Source: Neodiprion pinetum
Taxonomy: Eukaryota; Arthropoda; Insecta; Hymenoptera; Diprionidae
Length of the DNA stretch: 64,000 nucleotides
Assembly: GCF_021155775.2 (NCBI RefSeq)
Contig: NC_060232.1
Location: 31,689,922 to 31,753,921, forward strand
Direction of reading: 5' to 3'
Each line of letters starts with the position of its first letter. Within the stretch, counting starts at the first letter, position 1. Under the pieces are notes generated by a model that was not told the origin of the DNA, did not search any database, and saw only the letters and a list, made by a program, of their open reading frames with translations. A program made the position numbers and the translations under genes. Positions 35,512-48,400 of this stretch are shown here, piece by piece.

Positions 35512-38200
35512 AAATGATATTCTGTAATTGTTAAGTGAATTTGTAATCTTCCTAATTGATTGTCTTGTAATCATGATTGTTTGTACATATCAAAAACTCA
35601 CGTACCAATACAATTACCTGAGAACATATTTTTCGTCTCGTGAGAAACCTGACTCTTCCATTCTTCTCAAAATCAGTTGTAGTAGTCATAGATCGGCGAG
35701 CATCAGGATGTTAATCGGGGTAGGCAGCGATATATTTGTCCATTAATTGTGATAAATCCTCAAGCTTGGGGCTAGACTTCAATACATGTACGTTTTACTT
35801 TATTCGTGTGCAATATTACATAGTACTATATTATAGTATAGTAAACTAAATTACATATTCAGTGAAGGCACATGTCGTCCCGTACTTGCGGGCTACAATC
35901 GTTTTAATTAAAGTTTTCAATGCCATGTCCGATTATTCTGCACGTAGAAAAGCAATGTTTTCATACTAATCACAAATTCACGTGTCGCAACAACATTATT
36001 CGAGGAGTTCGTCAGTTATAAAACAACAATCTTAGATTTTCTTTTGCAATTCGACAGGCCGAAAATCGTTCGCGATAGATCCTCACTTGTTTTAACATCA
36101 GTTAATTCTTTGTTGTAACTAAAATGTATGTTAAGTTGAGTTCATTACAAACATCCAACATAACACAGGATATATCACCTTCACATCGAAGATTGTCATC
36201 TTATTGCATAAACACATTACAAACCCAGTCACTATTTCCATCGGAATCAATCGAAGTAGTAGCATATTATCTGGCGAAGAATGCATACTTATATTCTTCT
36301 CAGCACCCAGCTATTAATACAGAACTGTCTGATAACCATTTCTCCATTTACACTAAAATCTTCGTATACAGTGCGCACACGATGACGGCAATAAGTTAAT
36401 CAGAAATTTGGAAACTGGATTTTGGAACTGATTGGGTAGAATAGTGTGGGTTGGAAATGATTTATGTGACACACAGAATAGATAAGCAAGGTCGTACATA
36501 CTCAAATTAGTTGACCGTGTTCACTAAATGAACAGTCAAATACTGATTCCGGATGGTATAAGCAAGCATCCCTTTAATCTCCGCAAACTACGTTGTTGGT
36601 TCTTAATTCTGTTTCATTTTATTTACAAATATAGTAGGTCTAAACTGTTTTTTCGCCATATTTTATACACCTAGCGTGGAACATCTTTTGGTCACTCCAA
36701 GTTCATTAGTGCACACGTTTAATCACGTTTTCAATAATTATACAGTAATAGTTAGGACTGCGGCTCATGTTCGCCCGTCCGTTTTTTCTGTATGGTGATG
36801 GATAAGATTTAAAATTTTCACATGAATTAACAGAGTGACGTAGACGAGGATTTCTAAGTTAAAACATTAAACGATATAACATACTAACATTAACTACTAG
36901 CGTTAAAATGCACATCTTATTTTACATTATATTTTTTTTATCTTTACGCTAATGCAGTGACCAGGATGTTTGTTTTACACAGTTTAATGCAGATAGAACC
37001 TTTCAATATTATACTGTAAGTGAAAACAGAGATGAGAAAATTACACCTCAATCCGAATGAGTGTAATATACAATAGATATTAAACATAGATAGCTATGGT
37101 TAAAACGTTGCAGCTAATAAAGAATACTCCAGCAATTAATTTATTATTTAACCTGATAACTGCATTCACTTATAGTTTGTAAGGTTTAAACTTTTAATAT
37201 GTATTTTTTACTTTTTTTTCGTTTATTTTTATTCTTCACCTCGAAGTCTCGGTTAATGTATTGATAAGCATATTCAAGTCTGTATCATGATTAAAAATAT
37301 ACATATTATCTTATGTAAGTCAGGGAAAAAAGAACCGCCAACAAATTAAAATCAAATCGACCGTCGACGACGTGTAAACTTGAGCGTATCTGATATTCAA
37401 TACATAATATAATTTCTTTTTCCCTTTTTTTTTTTTGTTTTGTTCTATTCACTCTAACAGATTTACTTTTAACAGATTTTTTTTAAAAACGACTCGGAAA
37501 CCAACAATACATGAATCACGAACCCTCGCATTATTCTTCTTTATATTTCAGTGTTCTTGTTGGAAGGTTTCCGTAACGTTTCATTGTTCCATGTATATTT
37601 TTTATATTTTTCATTTTATTCATTAATTTTATTTCTTTTTTTTTTTGGTTTCATCGTTTCGACAACCTGTACATTAAATTTCGATGCATTAGTGAGTAAT
37701 CCAATAGTTTGACATTACTGGTACCATACGTTATACTATTGCAATTAGGGGGTTCAATATGCTACAGTTATACAATAATTTCAGTGAGCTATATAAGTTT
37801 CAGGACGGGTATTATTTAATATAAACAATATGGTGCCGTCCGGATTGTCTCCGTTTACTCCATTTTGTCTAAATTTTAACTCCACTCACATTCGTAATAT
37901 ATTTTTACATTACATACTATGCAAATTCTATCAATAGACAAGATGTGAAACATAGTAGCTATTCCTATAATGCTTCCCGTATCGTAACGCTGTGAATTTA
38001 CTATATACGTAATAATAAACATTTTCCAGGTATTCCTTCTATAAGTAGATGCATAAAAATATTATACACCGCAATATATTATTTGATTGCTAATGATCAT
38101 AGCACCACTTCTAATTTTAATGCGACCCGCTATACATTCATTCATGGTATGTGATATTCATTTTTATTTACTTATTTTTGCACGTACCGTGACATTACGC

Positions 38201-38324
38201 GGATACGCAACATAAAGACTCGTAATTATAGGCAACTGGGGGTACAATTCCACTACTAAAAATCGGAAACTCTATGTGTACCTTGAATTGCCTATAATTA
38301 GGAATCTTTATGGTGCGCATCTAC
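38201..38324. repeat. Long imperfect hairpin
   Basis: The arm at about 38201-38249 contains CATAAAGACTCGTAATTATA followed by GGCAAC. The minus-strand reading of the arm at about 38273-38324 contains CATAAAGATTCCTAATTATA followed by GGCAAT. Each arm is near 50 nt, roughly 75-80% matched, with a loop of about 25 nt. It could be a miRNA-like precursor or other structured RNA on either strand, or a tiny foldback element. Confidence 0.6.
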
Positions 38325-39140
38325 GATATCTCATCGTATATTGTTGTTTGTTGTCTTTGGAATCGTATTAATTGAAAATTCGAGTAAAACATACCAAATA
38401 CGCACAAAATTATTATCATAATATGATTGATCATTGAAGGCCTGAGAACTGGACAAAGTGGAACCTACAGTCAAGTATTGTTTGAGCAATCACTTGATCA
38501 CATTACATACCTATGTAATTTACATTGCCCGTGTTTCAAGACCATATACATGCTTCTAGATGGTAGGTGATTACATGTTTACGTATTAATAGAGATTGCG
38601 GTATTACACAAAACTATGACGAAACAAATTAAAGTTGATAGTAAGAGCTATTAATTACCGATTTGCATAGTGACTTTGTAGTTGTCTCGATTTAGAAAAT
38701 ATGCCACGTGAAAATCAGTGAGGCCAGCTCATTAAAATAATTTGTTTCTCATCTTTATAGCTCGATGTATCAAACATCACAGCTAACGTTAAATTTTTAC
38801 ACTTGCACATACTATACCATATTTTACACAGAGTCAATCAATTTTGTTTTTTTCTTCTCTCTATGCAACCACAAGAGAACTGCGGAACAAATAAAATGCC
38901 GATTCCTCGAACAGTTACGACAAATATTATAATATAATTCGAATGTGTATCATGTTTGCATTGATAGGTGTGTATATACTAACTACGTTAATTATGCGCA
39001 GTCTCTTACGCAAACAGTACGCGAATGGTTTGGCATAAACTTTATTCTGCATGTATATCGCCAATGGTCATTTAAGTGTTCGAGATAAGAATTTGACAAA
39101 TACGATCTATAAGTGCATATGATCATCAGAGGGTGGGCCA

Positions 39141-39159
39141 GGGGGGGGGGGGGGGGGGG
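39141..39159 (+). repeat. Poly-G run (19 G)
   Basis: An uninterrupted G run preceded by GGGTGGGCCA, just downstream of the Ig/FN3/DB stop codon. On the transcript of that gene it reads as poly-C. Confidence 0.95.
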
Positions 39160-39404
39160 ATAAGCCCTGAAAACAACTAAAAAATTACAAAAATACCATC
39201 AAGTCTTAGATTCAGATCCCACGAAGGCCATCGCGTTGTACCCAGTAACATGATATTAATCTCTCAGCTATTGTATCTACTGTACATATACTTTACTTTG
39301 GACTCGAAAATGTTTAAGTGTCATTTTCAAAACGTTGACTCACGTGCTAAGCGTATGGGCATAAGGTTTGCGTGATCCTGGTAATGGCTGATGAAGACTG
39401 TGTG

Positions 39405-42400
39405 CTACGGGCAAAGTTTTTTGAATCCAGCGCCGTCTTGTCCAAGCTTCAGTTCTTCGTAGGGTGTATTTGTCTCGTGGCTCGCCATTGAACCCATTTG
39501 ACCAGATGGTACGTTCAACGTTTCTTGTTTCCAGCCAGTACCTCCAGACGTTACCTAATTATGAAAACTAAATGGTGATATAAATTCTATTATAGAACTC
39601 GAAAACACAAATGGTATCAAATATGTGTAACTATCCGTTTATCCACAAGTCAAGGCGTCGCTGAAGTGTACAAAAAGATGTCATGGGAAGCACCAACACG
39701 GGAATTTATATTCCAAAAATTCTCTTATCTACAATTAAATGAACACAAACGGGTTAAGAATTACCGAAGTCGCGATGCCGTTGACCTGTGATTGATCTTG
39801 GATATGATCCATGTTCACTTCTCTGAGGTAACTCGGGTTTTCAAATGCGACACCACCTTGCCCTTTAGCATTCAGTCGTTTCGTTCTAACGAACCAAACA
39901 CCAGCGACGACAATACAAGCCACGAAAACAACAGCCAATATAATTCCGATGACTGTTCCCACGTGAGATCCAGAATCTGCAAGGATGAATTGAAAAGTTA
40001 AAACTTCGACGTAGTACGTTATGCAAAAGTCGAAAAATATCTACGCATCCCACCTCCGAGTGCGGACGTTACGTATTTGTCCCCAGTGATGAACTCCACC
40101 TGTTCAGAAAGGGTACTCGTACCCAAGTGATTACCAGCTTTAACCACGCATTCGTATATTACACCTTCTTTTAATCCTGAGATCACTAAGTTCGTCGTTT
40201 TCGTATCATTCTTAGTGGTGTTACCCTTTGTTGCTCCCTTGGGGCGCCAAAATACTCTACAATCAAACATTGCATGTGTTTCAGCCCAAAACTTTTTACT
40301 TTCTCGTCTCTGTTTGATGTACATTACACTGCATATGCTACTTATATACCCATTGTAAACATCTTGTTCTACCTGTACACTTCCACCGTATGTGGATTTT
40401 TGACGGGCGGTGTCCAATGAACATTTACGGTATGAGGATCTAGAACGTCTACACTGATTGCTTGTGGTGGACCCGGTAAACGGTCTCGCCCTTCTTGGAA
40501 ACAGCTCATTATAGGTCTTGTGTAGGACAAAACGCAGAATTTGTTGTTGAGTAGCGGCTCTCCGCGGCACCAGTCCAGGCAGCGTCGAGGCACATCCCAC
40601 TTTGCACAGCAGGATCTGTGATCGGATCCGTCTGAAGAGAATGCAGCCGTTAACAAACACTTATCTCCCATTCGCAATTGTTATGTTAACAAGGTTCCGC
40701 CAGCTTTCGAATGCTCATTTTTCTAATACTGTTGGAGCGGTTACTCACCGGCGGCGCATTTCATGAGCTTGTCAAAGTCGTTGATACACTGCGGCTTGTC
40801 GATGACCGCGTCTATGTCTAAATAAAAGCTGCACGCTTCCATGCAACCACTGGTTACGTTCTGTTCGATACAACACTGCGTAACGTTATTAGTCGCGGCA
40901 ACGTTCCTGATCCGGACACTCACGGGCTGCGTGCCACTTCCGAACGCATTTTCCGCGTGGCAAAAGTAATCGCCCTCGTCCATTTCGGATATCTTATTGA
41001 TGGTTAATTGCATCACGTACTCAGTCTCCGTCTAAAGATAAGGTAATAATGGATTATGCAGGTCGATTTGAGGAGAAATAATTGCACCCCAGTCGTTACT
41101 GTAGCCGCGACTCATTTTCTCCGGGCAAGACGCGTTCGGTAAAAATCATTGATACTCACATCTTTACTTGGCTGAACGTGGATGTTGTACTTCCCACCTT
41201 GAATGACGGGAATGCGACCACTCTTATCTCGCCAGAATAGCATCTTGGGTTCTGGATATGCTTCGACTTTGCATTCCAATACCACGGAATCACCCAAAGC
41301 GGCCACTGTTATGACGGATGCAGTTACGTGCGGTACATCTGTCAGAAAAATGCGCGTGGTAAGAAATGAGTTTACGGACAGTATTCCTCTATCTTACTTG
41401 TTTTTCCCATGCATACTTAGTAGCACTTACGACTGATTGAAATCTTTCTGCTAGCCTGCATGGGTGTACCGTAACCGTTGTCTGCATAACAACTAATTTG
41501 ATCCATATCTCGTGTTACGTTGTTCACAACAGTAACCATATGCCTCGTCGTTTCTTGATAGACAAGTCGCCCGCTAATATATAAGCTGATTGTCGGCATT
41601 GGCGTACCCATCGCAATGCACAAAATGGTCATGCTGCTGCCTTCTACAACGAGGTTGATCGGATGAACAGTCGGTGGCTACATACAGGAATACGAATGTC
41701 AATGTTGGTTGCGGCTAGCGAGTGTAACAAAATATCCTTAGAAATTGAATTTTCGTGGGATGTGGTGACGACCTGAATGCGGGAGCATTAGTGGTAAATG
41801 ATCTCACCTCGACATACGCGGGATATGCCGGATCTGTCCATGCAATGAGCGTCTCGCTAGGTAGGCTGGTACCCTTCTTACCATGGGCGGTTACGAAGAC
41901 AATGTATTGTGTATTCGGTATCAGATTCTGAATTCTGTGTGATGTGATGGACGTTTGAATGTGCTGGAACTGTTGATCGGCTGTACTTTTGTACAATAAC
42001 TCGTACGTCAGATTTTCCGAAGGATGTGAGAACTCTGGCGGCTGCCAAGAAATTGTTACCCAGGTTGCACTGTGCCCCGAAACGGCGAGAGAATGCGGCG
42101 GTGACGTAACAGCGTGAACACCTTTGTCGTCAATTTCTGCCAAAGATCGGAAAATTATTCACAAGTGAAGGATCACTCAATGAATACTGCACAGCTTGTT
42201 CAATGAAGTACACGCTGGGAATGCACTACATGACTGCATTCCTCTGCGTCTCGCAGTGTGGGAGATAAGAGTTAAATACAAATGTCAATTTCCTCACCGA
42301 TACTCGTTATGTTGATCATTAAAACAGAAGTCGGCAAGGAAGTCCCGTATTTGTTACGAGACACAACAAACATTTGGTATAACTTATGATTTTCTAAGCC

Positions 42401-45400
42401 GGTAATGGCGGCGGATGTTTCGGTAACGTTTATTTGCTGAAATAAATAAATTGTTATTTTCTAATATCAAGTAAAGTACTAAACTTCTTTGACGTTACAC
42501 TAATTAATCTTTAAAGATTACAACTTACATGATCGAGCTTGCTGACCGTCTCGTGCATCGAGGTATTGTCAACTTTTTGATAGTATACTATGTAATCGGT
42601 AACGTTTGATCCGTCGGTTGGCGGTTCCCAATCCAATTTTACTGAACTGTCTGTGATTTCAGTAGCGTGCAGCTCAGAAATGGGACCCGGTAACGTATCG
42701 ACGCCTGAAATTACACGGAAGTCATGCCTGATTCGAAGTTTATAATTCCGTGTTCCAAATGACGATTGACATTTTTTCATCTATTCACCTTCCTCAAGAC
42801 ACTGAACAATGTTGCCAATAAATGGAATACAACTTGTAGCAGTACTGATGAGGCTATCGACAATGACTCCGCTGCAAAGAGTCATGCATCCCGCAGGGAC
42901 TCCGCGACGACTGCAACAATCGTTGTGATTTCTACCTCCAGCTGCACATTTCAGTATTTTATGGAAATCGGAATCGCACACAGACGCCAGTGCTCGAATA
43001 TCGGACATGGAAGCATCGTAGGTGCACAAAGGCATACAAATACTGTTCAGGTTCGTCTCCACGCAACATGATGTGATGTTGTAATAAGAAGCCTCTTCTT
43101 CCTTATCGACAAGGACCTACGCGACAGTTGAGAGAGGTCGGATTATTGTCAACGCAAAATGATGTAGTTATACAATGATTACCTTGCTCTGAGTTCTGAA
43201 GATTATTCTCGCTGACGGGTCGCCGACTCCGTGTGTATTTCGTGCCTCTACGTAAACTTCGTAGTCAGTGTCATGGGTTAAATTGGTTAATATTGTAGGA
43301 CTGTATACATCCAAGTGTTCTTCGTATATAGCTGTAGAATAGTCATCAGTTAGCTCCCTGTAGTATACGTTGTAGCCTTTGACCGTATCACCGAGCGTTT
43401 TCGGAGGTGACCACTGCAGGATTGCAAAGTCTGTGTCGACGTTGGAGATTTGAATACTGGTGGGGGCGGACGGAAGGACACCGTAACCATCCAACAAGCA
43501 GTTCTTGTATACCATCATGTAACTCAAGCATCTGAACAATGGTAAATATCGAATAAATCAATCGCACCGGATATTTATTCGTGTATCAAAATCCGATGTA
43601 AATAAATGTGTTCAACGCACCTGAAGTGATTGAAATTAATTACAGTCACGTTGCCGCTGCAGAATGGTTGGCAGATGTCCGGTAATCCACGAGCTTTACA
43701 ACACGGCGTATGATCGATTCCGTCACTCAGACAAGCAAAAGTATCGGGAGCCCACGGAGCACAGATCATTAAGTTATGAATTTCTGCATGGTCGATCGAG
43801 GACGGATCGCAGAGCTTCTCGACGCAGCTAAACATCGAAGAGTTTGAATTATTTCAAATCACTATCACTGCGCTCTTGATATTGCTACACTGAAAAAAGA
43901 AGGTTCGTTCGAGACCGAAACGACGTTCTGAAATCGATAACCACCTCCGCAATTTGGAAGTTCGCTTATGAGTCTTTCACCATCAAAGGAAAGAAGGCTA
44001 GAGGGTGGTACAAGTGCGGAACAATAAAATCTCGAAGTATTCAAAGAATGTGGCGAGTATTGCTGAGATACAAACCCAGGATCAGTGACCCCCCTGCTGA
44101 CGCAGCAGCCACGGGTATCCGGGAGACGTGGAGTGTCGACAACGGTGGTAGGCTTCATTCGTCCAGGAGAAAAGGTGAGCGTTCTGACCGCGTAGCTGGG
44201 AAGACTGCTTCCGTGAATATTTAGGGAGACGACGCGAACCTCATACATGGTAAATGGTTTCAGGTCAGTAACCACAGTCGACAGTACGTTTCCACGGACC
44301 TTGACCAGCATCGTCACGTTTTCTAAAATGCATGACCTCACTTTATCAGTTCAAAGTTGAAGGGAGGCCGAAGAGAATACCTTCAAAGTTATAACATGAA
44401 GAGACCGATACGGTCAAAGAATAAGAATTCGAATTACATCGGCACTCAGCTATGTCTCGCTCGTAACGAGAAAGCGTATAATAAACATTATATTATTAGC
44501 GGTAGAGATATTACACTGTATTATCAGCTCTATAGAAAACGACAGGTCATTGGCGTGACCTAGGTAAGCCGGTATAAAAGCTTGGGTGCGGAATATCGAG
44601 TGAAAAAACTGGCTGACAAAGAGATTGCTTTCATTGGTTTTGTCATCTCCGTAGATTCAACGGCGCTGAAGAATTCTCAGGACAGGACTCAGATCTTCGA
44701 CGTTAGGAGTTGCGATTATTATTTGCGCCAGATAAAAGAAGGAAAAAAATTCTTTCAAAGCAAGCCGGAGTTATTGATTGGCCTCTTCTTTGTCCCCGTG
44801 GATCGTGTGGCCGTTACGAAATATCTCATAAACAGGAAATTGAACGTTTTCAATCGCGGCTTCTTTATCCTCGACTCGCGAAGGTGCAGGCAATTGCCCC
44901 GGTTCCGCGTTAATTGCGACAAGTAATTTAACCCTGAAGCATTCAAAAGCTCGATTTATTCCCCAGTCAGGGATTGCCGTTTTCGTATACTGGCTGACGA
45001 TTGCTCGGTGAGTAAAAGTTTGCGAAAGAAACATACCCGTCGGCAGAGTTCCGGTTGAATCGATGTCACTGGGATGTTCGTCAAAGTGTCGAAGCGCCGT
45101 GACGTTAACGAGATATTCGGTGACCGATTCCCTGTTTGCATCCGGCGGTGACCAAGTTACCCGCAATGACTTGTCAGTGAGCGATTCCACGTTAAGAAGC
45201 GTCGGTGGAGACGGTAGTAATTCTGCAAAATGAAATACGACCATGCAAACAATGTTTTACCGGGATTCCACATCCGTCTTGGAACCTGTAACGGCGTTGC
45301 TTCTATTAAACACTTCAGCTGGTGGCTTACTTATTCCTTCAACGATGCAGGCGAGTGTTTTTTCGGTGTAGGCTGAACAGGAGAAGTGCGTTTTAACATT

Positions 45401-48400
45401 TTCCGTGATGACCGTGTAGTCGCCACGACAGACGTCCTGGCAGATGTCGGGCACCGATTCCTGGATGCAGCATGGCACGTGGTTGCGTCCGTCTGAAGGT
45501 ATAAAATACCGTATTATTTCTATCGAGACGTATACATACATGCATTTGTACGACGTACCTACCGACAATGAATTTTGAAAAAGGATTGTACGACCGTATA
45601 AGGAAAAGTGAAGCGAAAGGAAAACGCAAATGACTCCAAAGGTGAAAGAAATACCTATCTACGAAACATGTATCGGACTAAAAGAGGATCGGCTGAGTAT
45701 TTTATGAGTTGAAGCATCTAGCTTGGCGTCGATTTTCATACAGAAAGTAACGCGAGCATAAAAGAGGGCTGTGAAAGTGCGATAGGGGAGATGGGATGCG
45801 GTGTCTACGTGAATTCGACGCGCCGCATCGTCAATCTGACAGAAAGCGATACGTATGTACGATCCTTTGGTCCACGATCAGTGACGATGTAGGTACCGAC
45901 CAAGCAGTCACAGTTTTTTTCCTGTAAACCTGACATGGGTATGCGTATACCCATCCAGTTCACTTGTATTCTTGATTTTACATGGGGTATCTTTCGAAGA
46001 AACGAAACGACTCGTCCGATTCATTACTCAGCTAGCTTCAAAAAAGGAGCACCATGCCATCGCACGAGGCCGGAATAGAGAGGCTCCGAGACTTAGAAGA
46101 AGGATCTTATTGTAAGTACGAATCAGTCTGTAGGTACCTACTGGAAAATAGGTCAGAGGTCAACGTGGAAAGGCGAATCCTGGTGGACTTACCTGCCATG
46201 CATTTTACGATGGATGGAAAGTCGGCCTCGCAATTTTCCGGGTCTTGGCCGGTGTTGCCTTCCAGGATACTCTGAATACTGCAAAAGCCAAGACAACTAG
46301 CGTTGACGTTTTCGCTCTGACAGCATGTCGTGTAGTTGTGACTTTTTGCGTAAACCTCCTTCTGCGTCGAGTACAGAGTCACATCCGTTGCGTTTTCCGG
46401 TGGTAAAAGCGCCCTGGAGAGCACTAAGAAAGGAAAAAGAACTTTTTTGTCAGGGGGCTCCGTGATTCGGCAAACGATTACACTCGTCTCTTAGCTGGCT
46501 AACCACGGCTTGGATTCTCGACTGGACGTCTTTTTTGGGGAAATGTTATACACCACTCCACGACCACGCACTTCGGTAAACTCTAATGACTTTTTTTGGT
46601 TTATGGCAGAACGAAAGTTCTTCTAGGCCTGGAACACAATGAGCAAACAGCAACCAGCAGTCGCTCCGGGAACTTGGATACATACCTATATATATATATT
46701 ACTTTAATAGTTCTTGGACAGTTGGACAGCGAAAGAAACGAAAAAGCAAAGAAAGTCGTCTTTGTCAAGAAACGGATGAAAGAAATGTTTCTTTCTTGGT
46801 AATCAAATAAACCCTGTGGCAAAGTAATCTCGCGATAAATTTTTTTATTTTATTTTTTTTTTTTTTTAGAAAAAATTGCAGCTAAAATCTCATAACTGGT
46901 TTCTCACCAGATATGCAATTGGAATTTAAGTCCACTGTAATTTTATGAAACATTCTGTTTCAAATTTATATCAAACTCTTTTTCAACCGTTCTGCTCGAG
47001 GTTGTGAAAAATTCTGTGGGCTGCTTTCACCGAGTGTACGTAATCTATGTATGAAGACATAACCGCCTTCTAGCTTCAATCATCCCATGAGAGGAGCTAC
47101 CCACTTACCGCTCAGTTTATGGAAGGAGCGCAATACGGGATCCGAGTTGACCTCGCAAACATAGAGACCAGAGTCAGCAGGCCTGGCGTTCTTGATAGCT
47201 AGCACCCACACATCACCTCCTGGAAAATTAATAGTTACAAATCATGAAACTCTGAGTCTATTAATGAATTTCCCAACTTACTGAGCCCTTTGAAGTGGTA
47301 ACGTTCTAGTTTCTGTCGAACGGTTAAGCGTACGTAATAATCATAAGTGCGCGTGCAAAGGGTTTTCATTCTAGAGTTACCGAGAGGATTAATATGTCAG
47401 GTCTCTCCAGGAAGTCAGAAACGCACGGAAGGAAAGCTGGTAAAAGAAAAGCTACTTCCATCCACTTGGAAATAAATTGCACTTCTTGATAGCTCCCCCC
47501 CACCCCCCCCCCCCCCCCCCCCCCCGTATAATAGAAAAGAAAACATTAAACATTACGATTGTTATGAGCTTTCAAATAGCGCAATCCAGGAATTCAACGC
47601 TCCATTTCTTCATCGAGAGGTTGAGTTTATATGACAAGCTGTATCCCAACTGCCCGCCACCTTGCACTTAATTTTTAAAATATCAAAAAATTTATACGTT
47701 TACTTCTGAGGAATGAATTATGCGTTCCCAGATTTCGGTGCAACCAATCCTTGCAGCAACTCCCATCCAGTACTTCCAGCATAACCAAAATTCACGCTTG
47801 TTTATTTATTTTTTTTAACGTTTATGTTGGGGGTCAGTTATTAAGACATCTAAATTACGGCAATGGTAGGGCGTTGGATTTGGGGGCGACGACGATTTGA
47901 CAAGCGGCATTGTGTAACGCGAATTAAAAAAGAAGAACCAGCGTGTTTAGCAGAAGTGGTCTAGAGTTTAGCCAAGTTACACCCAACTTGAGATTAAACT
48001 GTTGGCGAGGGTGTCGTCATGCTATAGAGTACATACTTACACCTCCGTTCCCTGGTCATTGTTTGGGTGAAATGCTTTAACGACACTTTAATTCATCATC
48101 GTGCAAGTAATTAATTCGTTCGGGAAACTTTCGCGGAGTAGTCCACCACCTGTTAGTATCAACAAAACTTTCGACCAAAACCCTAAAGTTAGACTTTCCT
48201 GGTATATAAATGCTACAAGGGGGTGAACAGGCGAACTGAACGGGTGTAGCTTTTGTTTTGCTCTTTAAAACTTTGATCCTTTTTTCCACTCTCCGTCTCT
48301 CTCTCTTTCGCTTTCGACGTTAATACCCGAGAGCTTTAGTTTAAACCGCAGTATCGATCGATCTTCCCTGTTCTTCTTATATGGGCTTCTGAACGTTGAG

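Larger units (their letters stand above)
35512..39404. other. Long convergent 3' region between the SMYD and Ig/FN3/DB genes
   Basis: 3.9 kb of very AT-rich sequence with no supported gene. It probably holds long 3' UTRs of the two converging genes. Inside it are a long hairpin (38201-38324) and a 19-base G run (39141-39159). The open frame at 36124-36399 has no domain and no codon signal that I can support. Confidence 0.5.

Noticed and set aside
36124..36399. A 91-codon open frame in the SMYD downstream region
   Set aside because: No domain, no splice context and no recognisable family. It looks like a chance frame in a long 3' region.
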